A stretch of 64,000 nt of DNA from an uncultured Pelagibacteraceae bacterium (lineage in GTDB: Bacteria > Pseudomonadota > Alphaproteobacteria > Pelagibacterales > Pelagibacteraceae), in the NCBI GenBank assembly GCA_902627045.1, contig CACOHP010000001.1, positions 62,001 to 126,000 of the forward strand, read 5' to 3'. The notes beneath the pieces are model-generated. The model was not told the DNA's origin. It did no database searches and saw only the letters and a program-made list of their open reading frames with translations. Of the stretch, positions 27,832 to 36,473 are shown piece by piece (the first letter of the stretch is position 1; each line of letters opens with the position of its first letter). The position numbers and the translations under genes were made by a program.

Positions 27832-29056
27832 ATTTAAGGGATTTTATAGGATCAAGTTTTGCAGCTTTAAATGCTGGAAATATTGATACCAAAATAGTTA
27901 TCAAAATTGAACAAGCAGAAATAATTAATATTGAAATTGGATTAATTTCCGAAGGCATAGAGCTTAAAAAGTATATTTCTTCAGGAAATAAGCTTATGTT
28001 AAAAATTTCACTTAGAAATTGTCTTAAATTTTCTACATACATAGAAAAAGTAACCCCTAAAATTATACCGAAAATTGTAGCTGAAGTTCCAATAATCACA
28101 CCAATTAAGAAAAAAATTTTTATAATTGATTTATTAAGAACACCAATTGATTTTAGTATAGCAATTTCTTTTGTTTTATTTTTTACTAATATTGTTAAAC
28201 CAGAAATTATATTAAAAGCTGCAACAATTATAATTAATGTTAAAATTATAAACATAACATTTCTTTCAACTTTTAATGCTGAAAATAAAGATTTATTCAT
28301 ATCAGACCAGGTATAAATAAATTCATTATTGAAAACTTTTTGAACTAGATTTTTCTGATATTCAATATTTTTTGGGTTATTTAAATAAATCTCTAAATTA
28401 CGGTTTTTAGGTTTTAAATTAAAAAATTCTTCAAGCGTTACTAGATTTATAAAGGCAACATTATTATCAAAATCAATTACACCACTATCAAAAAGTGAAA
28501 CTACTGTGAATTTTTTTTGCTTAGGAAGATTGCCAATAATCGTTTGTACACCAGATGAGGACATTAATGTAATCTCATCACCAATCTCTAAGTTTAGAGA
28601 AAAGCTTAATTCTTTACTTATTGATATAGAATTATTTGATAATTTATTTTCACTACCTAAAAAATTTCCATTATTAACAATGTCTAATTTAGAAAAATCC
28701 TTTGCAAAATATCCTCTTAAAAGAATACCTTTGGTAATATCTTTTTTGATCATAATTCCTTCACCTGAATTACTAAAAATTAAACTTTCAGAAATTGATT
28801 TTAAGTTTTGATTATTTAATTTTTCTTTTGCAATTTTGTTTTCATAAGGCTTAACTGTCATGTGGGCATTAAAACCAATTATCTTATTCACCAATTCTGT
28901 TCTAAAACCATTCATAACCGACATAACTACAATTAGAACAGCTACACCCAACCCAATTCCAATAAATGAAAAAATTGAAATAATATTTAAAAAACCATCT
29001 TTTTTTCTGGCTTTTAAAAATCTAAATGTAATCTCTTTTTCTAATCGAGAAATCAA
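27824..29056 (-). CDS. lolC: Lipoprotein-releasing permease, LolC/E family
   Basis: Inner-membrane partner of LolD. The 410 residues show the family pattern: one N-terminal span (about 20-48, IGIGLGVAVLIVVMSVMNGFRTEL), a large periplasmic domain, and three C-terminal spans (about 270-395). Only one permease gene is present here, unlike the lolC-lolD-lolE set of E. coli, so the complex may use two copies of the same subunit, as proposed for LolF-type systems. It overlaps proS by 4 bases. Confidence 0.9.
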   Translation of the reverse strand: MISRLEKEITFRFLKARKKDGFLNIISIFSFIGIGLGVAVLIVVMSVMNGFRTELVNKIIGFNAHMTVKPYENKIAKEKLNNQNLKSISESLIFSNSGEGIMIKKDITKGILLRGYFAKDFSKLDIVNNGNFLGSENKLSNNSISISKELSFSLNLEIGDEITLMSSSGVQTIIGNLPKQKKFTVVSLFDSGVIDFDNNVAFINLVTLEEFFNLKPKNRNLEIYLNNPKNIEYQKNLVQKVFNNEFIYTWSDMNKSLFSALKVERNVMFIILTLIIIVAAFNIISGLTILVKNKTKEIAILKSIGVLNKSIIKIFFLIGVIIGTSATIFGIILGVTFSMYVENLRQFLSEIFNISLFPEEIYFLSSMPSEINPISILIISACSILITILVSIFPAFKAAKLDPIKSLKYE

Positions 29057-30387
29057 TTGTTTGCTTTTTGGTTATTAATTATCTTAATGATATCTTTTAA
29101 TTCAATTTTTTGAGATACCCCATCAACTTCTTTAAACTCTAATTTATCACCTTCAGCTTGTTTACCAATTATAATTTGAAAAGGTGCACCTATTAAATTC
29201 ATCTTTTTAATTTTTGATGAGATATTTTCATCAGTATCATCAATTATTGCTTCAATATTATTTTTTTTAAGTTCTAGTAAGATATTATTTGCTTTATTTA
29301 ATTGTGAATTATCATTTTTGTTGATCATTGGAATTATCGCAACATGATAGGGAGCAATAGAAATTGGCCATTTCATGACTTCATTTTTTTCATCGTATTT
29401 AGCCTCTATTATTGCGCCTACTAATCTAGAAACTCCTATGCCGTAAGAACCCATTTTAACAAAATCTTTTTTTCCACCTGGTAAGTCAACCGACGCGCCC
29501 ATTGGTTTAGAATATTTATCTCCAAAATAGAATATATGACCAACTTCAATTCCTTTTGTTATTAATCTATCTTTTTCAGAAACTTTCTTTTCAAATTCAG
29601 TCTTATCAAATTTTTCATCGGTAACTGCATAATATTGTTCATATTCTTTTCTCATATTCCCTAGAGATTTTTTCTCTAATTTTGCATTGTCTATACTTAA
29701 ATCAAAAATTCTTTTGTCAGTAAAAATTTTACTTTCACCAGTTTCAGCTAAAATAATGAATTCATGAGATAGATTTCCTCCAATTGGACCTGTATCTGCT
29801 GCCATTGGTATAGCTTTTAAATTTAATTTTTTAAATGTTTTAAGATATGACAAGAAAAATTTATTATAAGAAAAAAGTGCTTCTTCGTCAGATATATCGA
29901 AAGAATAAGCATCTTTCATGTAGAACTCTCTACATCTCATTATCCCAAATCTTGGCCTAATTTCATCTCTGAATTTCCATTGGATATGATATAAAAGTTG
30001 TGGAAGAGATTTATAAGATTTAATCGAGGATCTAAATATATCTGTTATCAATTCCTCATTTGTAGGGCCATACAACATTTCACGATTTTGACGATCTTTT
30101 ATTCTTAGCATTTCCTCACCGTAATCTTTATATCTTCCGCTTTCTTTCCAAATTTCACTGGATTGTATTGTTGGCATTAAAATTTCTTGAACTCCAATCC
30201 CATCTTGTTCTTCTCTTACAATTTGTTCAATTTTCTTCATAACTTTGAAGCCAAGTGGTAACCAGGAGTATATACCCGCTGATGATTGTTTTATCATACC
30301 CACCCTTAACATTAATTGGTGGGATTTAATTTTGGCCTCTGAGGGATTATTTTTTAAAATTGGAATAAAAGATTTTGAAATATGCAT
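29053..30387 (-). CDS. proS: Prolyl-tRNA synthetase, short alphaproteobacterial form
   Basis: Charges tRNA-Pro. This class II synthetase has 444 residues. GIYSWLPLGFKVMKKIEQIVREE, the ERP-like PTNEELITDIF, and KFRDEIRPRFGIMRCREFYMKDAYSF mark the core; the end carries an anticodon-binding domain. E. coli ProRS is about 570 residues because of an editing insertion; that insertion is absent here, as is usual in alphaproteobacteria, so mis-charged Ala-tRNA-Pro would need a separate editing protein. Confidence 0.95.
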   Translation of the reverse strand: MHISKSFIPILKNNPSEAKIKSHQLMLRVGMIKQSSAGIYSWLPLGFKVMKKIEQIVREEQDGIGVQEILMPTIQSSEIWKESGRYKDYGEEMLRIKDRQNREMLYGPTNEELITDIFRSSIKSYKSLPQLLYHIQWKFRDEIRPRFGIMRCREFYMKDAYSFDISDEEALFSYNKFFLSYLKTFKKLNLKAIPMAADTGPIGGNLSHEFIILAETGESKIFTDKRIFDLSIDNAKLEKKSLGNMRKEYEQYYAVTDEKFDKTEFEKKVSEKDRLITKGIEVGHIFYFGDKYSKPMGASVDLPGGKKDFVKMGSYGIGVSRLVGAIIEAKYDEKNEVMKWPISIAPYHVAIIPMINKNDNSQLNKANNILLELKKNNIEAIIDDTDENISSKIKKMNLIGAPFQIIIGKQAEGDKLEFKEVDGVSQKIELKDIIKIINNQKANN

Positions 30388-30388
30388 G

Positions 30389-30634
30389 TTAGATAATTAT
30401 ATTTCTTAAGTTTAAATATTCAAACCTCATTAACAAATATATAACTGTAAATAAAATAGTTGTTATTCCAGTGCAATAAATGAATTTTTTTAAAATTTTA
30501 GGATTTTCTGGTGATCCAGGATCCTCCCCTTCAATTTTTTCAATTTTTATTCTATCAACATCGATAGGTAAAATCGCAAAAAAAACAATCCACCAGATGA
30601 TTATATATATTATTGCAAGTCCGGTAGCACTCAT
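30389..30634 (-). CDS. DUF1467-family small membrane protein
   Basis: An 81-residue protein with two hydrophobic segments (about 5-22 and 51-70) joined by a charged loop. The pattern WWIVFFAILPIDVDRIKIE with GEDPGSPENPKILKK matches the alphaproteobacterial DUF1467 family, which typically sits beside proS and rnj. No function is known to me. Its start overlaps the rnj stop by one base and it ends one base before proS. Confidence 0.8.
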   Translation of the reverse strand: MSATGLAIIYIIIWWIVFFAILPIDVDRIKIEKIEGEDPGSPENPKILKKFIYCTGITTILFTVIYLLMRFEYLNLRNIII

Positions 30635-32292
30635 TAAATATCGACTAAATTAATATTGGTAAAAGGTCTTTTACCTGTTTTTTCTTTAGTAAACCTTCTA
30701 GCTGCAATTTTAAGTGCATCTATAAGATTGTGTCTTTGACTTTTATTTCCGATATTAAATGTTTTTGCTGTTTTCTCTATTTCTTCCTCTAATAAGTAAA
30801 TAAATTCATCTGTTTCATAAATTGGTAATCCTCTAAAGTTTATTATTGGATTATTGTGAATATTTCCCTTAGGGGTAATTAAAATGGTTATTTCAAGATA
30901 ACCGTTAGATCCTAAATTTTTTCTATCTTTTATTGATTGAGAATTCTCCTCGACACTTACATTGCCATCCAAATATAGTCTTCCACTAGGAGCTTTATCA
31001 TAGACTTCTGGATAATCTCCTGGAGCTAATTTTACTATATCACCATTTTCTACTTGTACAGGATAAGGTACCTGCATTTCTCTAGCAAAAGCGATATGCT
31101 CAATCATATGTCTATGTTCTCCGTGTACAGGAATTATACATTTTGGTTTAACCCAATCATACATATCTTTTAAATCTTCTCTATTTGGATGCCCGGAAAC
31201 ATGGATAAATTCATTTTCCTCTGAAATTACTTCTACTCCATCCTTGACTAATTGATTGTGAAGTTTGTAAAGTTTTTTTTCATTTCCAGGTATTATTTTT
31301 GAGGAAAAAATTACTGCATCACCTTTTTCAATAAATACATCTGGATGTGTATAATTTGAAATTCTCATCATTGCTCCCATTGGTTCACCCTGACTACCTG
31401 TACAAAGATATACAATTTTTTCTCTAGAAAAATTTTTTGCTTCTCTTGGATCTATTGGTTCAATAGTGTTTTTAAGATATCCACATTGTCTAGCCGCTTT
31501 GTATATTCTGTGCATAGATCTACCAACAAGAGAAATTTGTCTTCCTGTTTTTTCTGCACAATAAAAAGCTGACTCCATTCTTGCAACGTTTGATGCGAAT
31601 GAGGTTATTACAACTCTTTTTTTCAACCTACTTATTATGTTAAACATGCTTTTTCTTACATCTAATTCAGAACCTGAACGCCCAGCACTAAAAACATTAG
31701 TAGAATCACAAATCATAGCTAGAACACCTTCATCACCTATTTCTTTCAATCTCTTTGTATTAATATTAGCACCTATCAAAGGATTTGGGTCAACTTTCCA
31801 GTCACCAGTGTGCAATACAACACCTGCTGGTGTTTGGATTCTAAGACCATTAGGTTCTAAAATAGAATGAGTTAAAGTTATATATTCAATTTCAAAAGGA
31901 TTTAAACTTATCTTTCCATTTAGTTCTACAATTTGTAAGTCGTTAGTAATATCAATATTCTTTTCTCTAAATTTTTCTCTTATTAAAACAGCTGTGAAAG
32001 GAGTAGCAAAGAGTTTACATTTAAATTTTGGCCATAAATGAGCTACTGCACCTATATGATCTTCATGAGCATGTGTTAAGACAATTCCTAACAGATTATC
32101 TTTTCTTTCTTGAATGAACCCTGGATCAGGATAAATTAGATCAATACCTGGTACTGTGTCATCGGCAAAAGTAACACCTATATCAACCATAATCCATTTA
32201 TGATCTCCAGGCTGACCATAGCCGAATAAATTCATATTCATGCCTATCTCTCCGGACCCACCCAATGGGCAAAATAAAAATTCATCTTTCAT
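30634..32292 (-). CDS. rnj: Ribonuclease J
   Basis: Metallo-beta-lactamase-fold RNase with endo- and 5'-exonuclease activity, active in rRNA and mRNA processing. The 552 residues include the metal-binding motif LTHAHEDHIGAV (HAHEDH at 74-79), the later HTGDWKVDP, and the beta-CASP region with GSQGEPMGAM and HVSGHPNREDL. It lies in the conserved nuoN-birA-coaX-rnj order of alphaproteobacteria and starts one base after coaX. Confidence 0.94.
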   Translation of the reverse strand: MKDEFLFCPLGGSGEIGMNMNLFGYGQPGDHKWIMVDIGVTFADDTVPGIDLIYPDPGFIQERKDNLLGIVLTHAHEDHIGAVAHLWPKFKCKLFATPFTAVLIREKFREKNIDITNDLQIVELNGKISLNPFEIEYITLTHSILEPNGLRIQTPAGVVLHTGDWKVDPNPLIGANINTKRLKEIGDEGVLAMICDSTNVFSAGRSGSELDVRKSMFNIISRLKKRVVITSFASNVARMESAFYCAEKTGRQISLVGRSMHRIYKAARQCGYLKNTIEPIDPREAKNFSREKIVYLCTGSQGEPMGAMMRISNYTHPDVFIEKGDAVIFSSKIIPGNEKKLYKLHNQLVKDGVEVISEENEFIHVSGHPNREDLKDMYDWVKPKCIIPVHGEHRHMIEHIAFAREMQVPYPVQVENGDIVKLAPGDYPEVYDKAPSGRLYLDGNVSVEENSQSIKDRKNLGSNGYLEITILITPKGNIHNNPIINFRGLPIYETDEFIYLLEEEIEKTAKTFNIGNKSQRHNLIDALKIAARRFTKEKTGKRPFTNINLVDI

Positions 32293-32293
32293 G

Positions 32294-33034
32294 TTATTTA
32301 ATTAATTTTGAGGCCTTAATCAGGCCATTTATTGTTATATCATTATTCATTTTAACTTTTGTTTTAATAGACTCTTTAAATAATTCAGAAAAACCTCCAG
32401 TGATAATTATATTAAAAGACTTTTTTGTCTCTTTCTTAATTAAATTTATAACATTGTCAATTAATCCAGCATATCCCCAAAAAAAACCTGACCGTACAGC
32501 TGATCTGGTATCTTTTCCAATTACTTTTGTTATTTTTTTTAAATCAATTTTTGGTATTAAAGATGCTTTGTCTGAAAGAGTGTTAAGGGATATTTGAATA
32601 CCTGGAGAAATAATTCCACCTTTGTAATTGTTGCCGATTAAAACATCAAATGTTGTTGCGGTACCAAAATCCAATATAATAAAATTTTTATTTTTTTGTG
32701 ATACACTTATTGCATTTGCTAATCTATCTGACCCTACTTGCTTATAATTCACGTCAATTTTTAAAATCTTTTTTAAGTTAAGTTCTTTTAATTCATAACA
32801 CTTAATTTTTGTTTTATTGTAGAAATATCTTTTTAACTCCCTGTAGGTTGAAGGTACAACGCTGCAAAATAAAATTTTATTTATTAAGGAAAAATTAAGT
32901 TTTTTAAAATATTTATTCAATAAATGTGGTTTTTTACCCTTAGAAGGAATTACAATTTTTTTAATAATCTTATCTTTGTTATTAATTAAACAAATTTTTG
33001 TTTCGGTATTTCCTATGTCGCCTAAAATAATCAT
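32294..33034 (-). CDS. coaX: Type III pantothenate kinase
   Basis: First step of coenzyme A synthesis; the type III enzyme is not inhibited by CoA. The 246 residues show the ASKHA-fold motifs GDIGNTETKICLI (5-17), VGSDRLANA, ILDFGTATTFDV and GGIISPGIQISLNTL. It abuts birA with no spacer; the birA-coaX pair is common in bacteria, where the two genes can be fused. Confidence 0.94.
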   Translation of the reverse strand: MIILGDIGNTETKICLINNKDKIIKKIVIPSKGKKPHLLNKYFKKLNFSLINKILFCSVVPSTYRELKRYFYNKTKIKCYELKELNLKKILKIDVNYKQVGSDRLANAISVSQKNKNFIILDFGTATTFDVLIGNNYKGGIISPGIQISLNTLSDKASLIPKIDLKKITKVIGKDTRSAVRSGFFWGYAGLIDNVINLIKKETKKSFNIIITGGFSELFKESIKTKVKMNNDITINGLIKASKLIK

Positions 33035-33571
33035 CTATTTAATTTTATAGTATTTTGATAAAAACTTCCCAAAAGATACTTTTAATTGATTTTCAAATAT
33101 TTCAGTCTTTACTTTTTTTTTGGTAATTTCAAATAAATTAGTTGTAGGATAATCAGAGATTATTGGACTTTTAACCAAATTAAATCCAATACCCACAATT
33201 AAGTAATAATTTCCTGATTTATTAATTTTTTCTTGCAAAACACCACAAATCTTTTTTTTATTTATCAATAAATCATTTGGTGATTTATAAACTATTTTAT
33301 GTTTATAAAATTTTGAAATAGTGTCTTTAACTAAAAAACAATTTTTTTGTGTTAGTTGACTCATCGACAAATTTATTTTTTTTAGTTTATAAAAAAAAGT
33401 TATCAAAATATTTCCTTTATAAGAAATCCATTTTTTCCCATACTGGCCTTTACCTCCCGTTTGTGTTTCAGATATTATCATTCCAAAATCATAATTCGTT
33501 TTTCTTATTATTCTTATTGCTGTATTATTTGTGCTCTTAACTTTTTTAAATCTAAAAACTTTAAACCTCAT
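33035..33571 (-). CDS. birA: Minimal biotin-[acetyl-CoA-carboxylase] ligase
   Basis: Attaches biotin to the biotin carboxyl carrier protein. It has only 178 residues and lacks both the N-terminal DNA-binding domain of E. coli BirA and the C-terminal SH3-like domain. Catalytic-core motifs remain: ETQTGGKGQYGKKW (biotinyl-AMP loop), KSPNDLLI in place of the usual KWPNDLLL (lysine kept, Trp replaced by Ser) and VGIGFNLV. It cannot act as a repressor. Its ATG shares a base with the nuoN stop. Confidence 0.85.
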   Translation of the reverse strand: MRFKVFRFKKVKSTNNTAIRIIRKTNYDFGMIISETQTGGKGQYGKKWISYKGNILITFFYKLKKINLSMSQLTQKNCFLVKDTISKFYKHKIVYKSPNDLLINKKKICGVLQEKINKSGNYYLIVGIGFNLVKSPIISDYPTTNLFEITKKKVKTEIFENQLKVSFGKFLSKYYKIK

Positions 33572-34989
33572 TAAATAATATTAATTCTAGAAACTACCTC
33601 AATTAGTTGGCTTGGGAATATGAAGTACACTAAAATTAATAATGTCGAGAATGTTAATGAAAATTTTAACCAAAATCCGTGGTCTGTATCATATTTTTCT
33701 TTTTCTTTGTCAAAATACATAATTTTTATTAATCTTAAGTAGTAAAAGGCAGCTATGACTGTTGATAATAACCCTACTATAGCTAAAAAATACATTGATT
33801 GCTCTATTACTGATTTAAAAACATAAAATTTGGCAAAAAATCCAGCTAAAGGAGGTATGCCTGCAAGTGAAAACAGTACAATCATCAATGATAAAGCTAA
33901 CATCGGATGATTTTTAGATAACCCTGACAAATCCTCTATTTTTTCGTAGTATTGATTTTCTCTCTTCATCATCAGCAAACAAGAAAATAATCCTAAATTC
34001 ATTAATATATAAATAATTATGTATATTACGGAACTTTGCATTCCATCATTTGTACCTGTTGCAACACCAGCCAATGCATAACCAACGTGTCCTATAGAAC
34101 TGTACGCTACTAATCTTTTTAGATTAGTTTGACCTATTGCAGCAACTGCCCCGAAAAGCATTGAGGCAATGGAGAGAAATATCAATATCATTTGCCATTG
34201 ATCTATCAAATTTAAAAAAGGCACATATAAAAATCTTATGAATACAGTTAAGGCTGCAATTTTTGGTACCATTGTAAAAAATAAAGTAACAGAAGTTGGT
34301 GAACCCTCGTAAACGTCAGGTGCCCACATATGAAATGGTACAGCTGAAATTTTAAATGCTAGTCCAACCAAGATAAAAACAATTCCAAAGGTAATAGCGT
34401 ATTCATCAGAATTTAATTGATTTGCAATGATATTAAAATTAGTAGACCCAGTAAAACCATATATTAGTGAGCAACCATATAAAAGTAGTCCAGAAGATAA
34501 AGCACTGAGAACAAAATATTTTAATCCAGCCTCAGAAGATTTTATTTGATCTCTATTAAAAGTGGCCAAAACATATAATGCTAAAGATTGTAGCTCTAGG
34601 CCCATATAAAATACAATCAAATCGTTAGAGTTGATCATAATCATCATTCCTAAAACAGAGCTTAATATTAAAATTGGATATTCAATTTTAAAAATTTTAA
34701 ACGTTCTTAGATAATTTGAAGAAATGATTAGAACTAAAAAAGTTGCAAGCAATGTTACAATTTTCATCAGTGATGATAGATAGTCTATTACGATGCTATT
34801 ATTAAATAATTTAACTTCGTTAATACCGATTGTTTCATTAAATGTTATGACTGCGGTAACAAGTAAGACCACTAATGAAAGATTTTGAATTATTTTTGAG
34901 CTATTTTTTTTAAAGACACCTAATATAAGTAAAAACATTATTGATAATGAAAGAAAGATTTCTGGAAATACTAATTGTAGATTAGCCAT
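33571..34989 (-). CDS. nuoN: NADH-quinone oxidoreductase subunit N
   Basis: Antiporter-like proton-pumping subunit of complex I membrane arm. The 472 residues are almost entirely hydrophobic, about 14 spans, with GLELQSLALYVLATFNR and KRLVAYSSIGHVGYALAG, the family signature. It is the last nuo gene; the nuoM stop shares one base with its start. In alphaproteobacteria birA follows, as it does here. Confidence 0.96.
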   Translation of the reverse strand: MANLQLVFPEIFLSLSIMFLLILGVFKKNSSKIIQNLSLVVLLVTAVITFNETIGINEVKLFNNSIVIDYLSSLMKIVTLLATFLVLIISSNYLRTFKIFKIEYPILILSSVLGMMIMINSNDLIVFYMGLELQSLALYVLATFNRDQIKSSEAGLKYFVLSALSSGLLLYGCSLIYGFTGSTNFNIIANQLNSDEYAITFGIVFILVGLAFKISAVPFHMWAPDVYEGSPTSVTLFFTMVPKIAALTVFIRFLYVPFLNLIDQWQMILIFLSIASMLFGAVAAIGQTNLKRLVAYSSIGHVGYALAGVATGTNDGMQSSVIYIIIYILMNLGLFSCLLMMKRENQYYEKIEDLSGLSKNHPMLALSLMIVLFSLAGIPPLAGFFAKFYVFKSVIEQSMYFLAIVGLLSTVIAAFYYLRLIKIMYFDKEKEKYDTDHGFWLKFSLTFSTLLILVYFIFPSQLIEVVSRINII

Positions 34990-36473
34990 TATATTTTGCT
35001 CGCTAATCTAAAATTGTATGTTTCAATCAAATCTGAAATAGACACTTCTATAGTACTAATCAAAGGATCCGGATAAAAACCAAAGAACAAAGTTGGTATA
35101 GCTAAAGAAGTTAATATAATTGACTCTGATCTATTCAAATCTATCATTCTTTTTAAGTCAGTATTGATTAATTTTCCAAATATAACTCTTTTGTATAACC
35201 AAAGCATATAAGCTGCACCAATAATTACCCCAATACTAGCAATAACAGCAACTAAGAAGTTATCTTTGAATGCGCCCATCAAAATCAAGAACTCACCTAC
35301 AAACCCGCTGGTACCTGGCAGACCCAAAGCTGCCAAAGTAAATAACATAAATAAAACAGAATATTTAGGTATAATACTTACAATTCCACCATAAGTATTT
35401 ATAAGTCTTGAATGCATCCGATCATAAACAACACCAACACACAAAAATAGTGCAGCCGAAACTAGTCCATGACTTATCATTTGAATGATACTTCCTTCAA
35501 TTCCTTGTTGTTGGATGGTAAAAATTCCTAGAGTAACATATCCCATGTGAGCAACAGATGAATAAGCAATGAGTTTTTTCATATCTTCCTGCATTAAAGC
35601 GATAAAAGATGTAAAAATTATTGCGATAACGCTTAATGTGTAAATTAGTGGAGTAAAAACTTCGGATGCAACAGGAAATAATCCTAATGAAAATCTTATA
35701 AATCCATAACCTGCCATCTTTAATAGAATTGCAGCTAATAAAACTGATCCTGCAGTTGGAGCTTCAACGTGAGCATCTGGTAACCAAGTGTGGACTGGCC
35801 ACATTGGAGTTTTAACTGCAAAAGAGCTGAAAAAGGCAAGCCATAATAAATTTTGATATTTAGTTTCGATACCTAAATTATAAAGTTCAATTACATCCGT
35901 CGTACCGGTTAACCAATATATAGTAATTATAGCAACCAACATTAAAACTGATCCAAGTAAAGTGTAAAGAAAAAATTTAAATGCAGAGTAAACTCTTCTA
36001 GCTCCTCCCCATATCCCAATAATCAAAAACATTGGTATTAGACCAGCCTCAAAAAATAAATAAAAGATTACGAGATCTAAAGAACAAAATACCCCTATCA
36101 TGAAAGACTCCATAATTAATACTGCTATTAAAAATTCACTTAATCTTTCTTTGATTGAATTATTTACGGACAAAATACAAAGCGGGGTAATAAATGTTGT
36201 GAGTAAAATAAATAAAATTGAAATCCCATCAACACCCACTTTATAATTTATAAAATCCTCAATCCAAATTCTTTCTTCCACAAATTGAAACGCTGAAGTA
36301 GTTTGATCAAAAAGTATCCACAAATAGATAGATAAAAGAAAATTTACAAAGGAAGTAAACAATGCAACGTATTTTACAGTAAAATTATTTTGTTTTTCAC
36401 TTCTTGTAAAAAATAAAAAAAAAGCACCAACAGTTGGCAATAAAATTAAGGAAGAAAGAATAGGAAAATTCAT
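34989..36473 (-). CDS. nuoM: NADH-quinone oxidoreductase subunit M
   Basis: Proton-pumping antiporter-like subunit. The 494-residue polytopic protein has FFEAGLIPMFLIIGIWGG and MKKLIAYSSVAHMGYVTLGI; the WLPDAHVEAPTAGSVLLAAILLK segment holds conserved charged residues of the proton channel. It overlaps both nuoL and nuoN by one base. Confidence 0.96.
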   Translation of the reverse strand: MNFPILSSLILLPTVGAFFLFFTRSEKQNNFTVKYVALFTSFVNFLLSIYLWILFDQTTSAFQFVEERIWIEDFINYKVGVDGISILFILLTTFITPLCILSVNNSIKERLSEFLIAVLIMESFMIGVFCSLDLVIFYLFFEAGLIPMFLIIGIWGGARRVYSAFKFFLYTLLGSVLMLVAIITIYWLTGTTDVIELYNLGIETKYQNLLWLAFFSSFAVKTPMWPVHTWLPDAHVEAPTAGSVLLAAILLKMAGYGFIRFSLGLFPVASEVFTPLIYTLSVIAIIFTSFIALMQEDMKKLIAYSSVAHMGYVTLGIFTIQQQGIEGSIIQMISHGLVSAALFLCVGVVYDRMHSRLINTYGGIVSIIPKYSVLFMLFTLAALGLPGTSGFVGEFLILMGAFKDNFLVAVIASIGVIIGAAYMLWLYKRVIFGKLINTDLKRMIDLNRSESIILTSLAIPTLFFGFYPDPLISTIEVSISDLIETYNFRLASKI

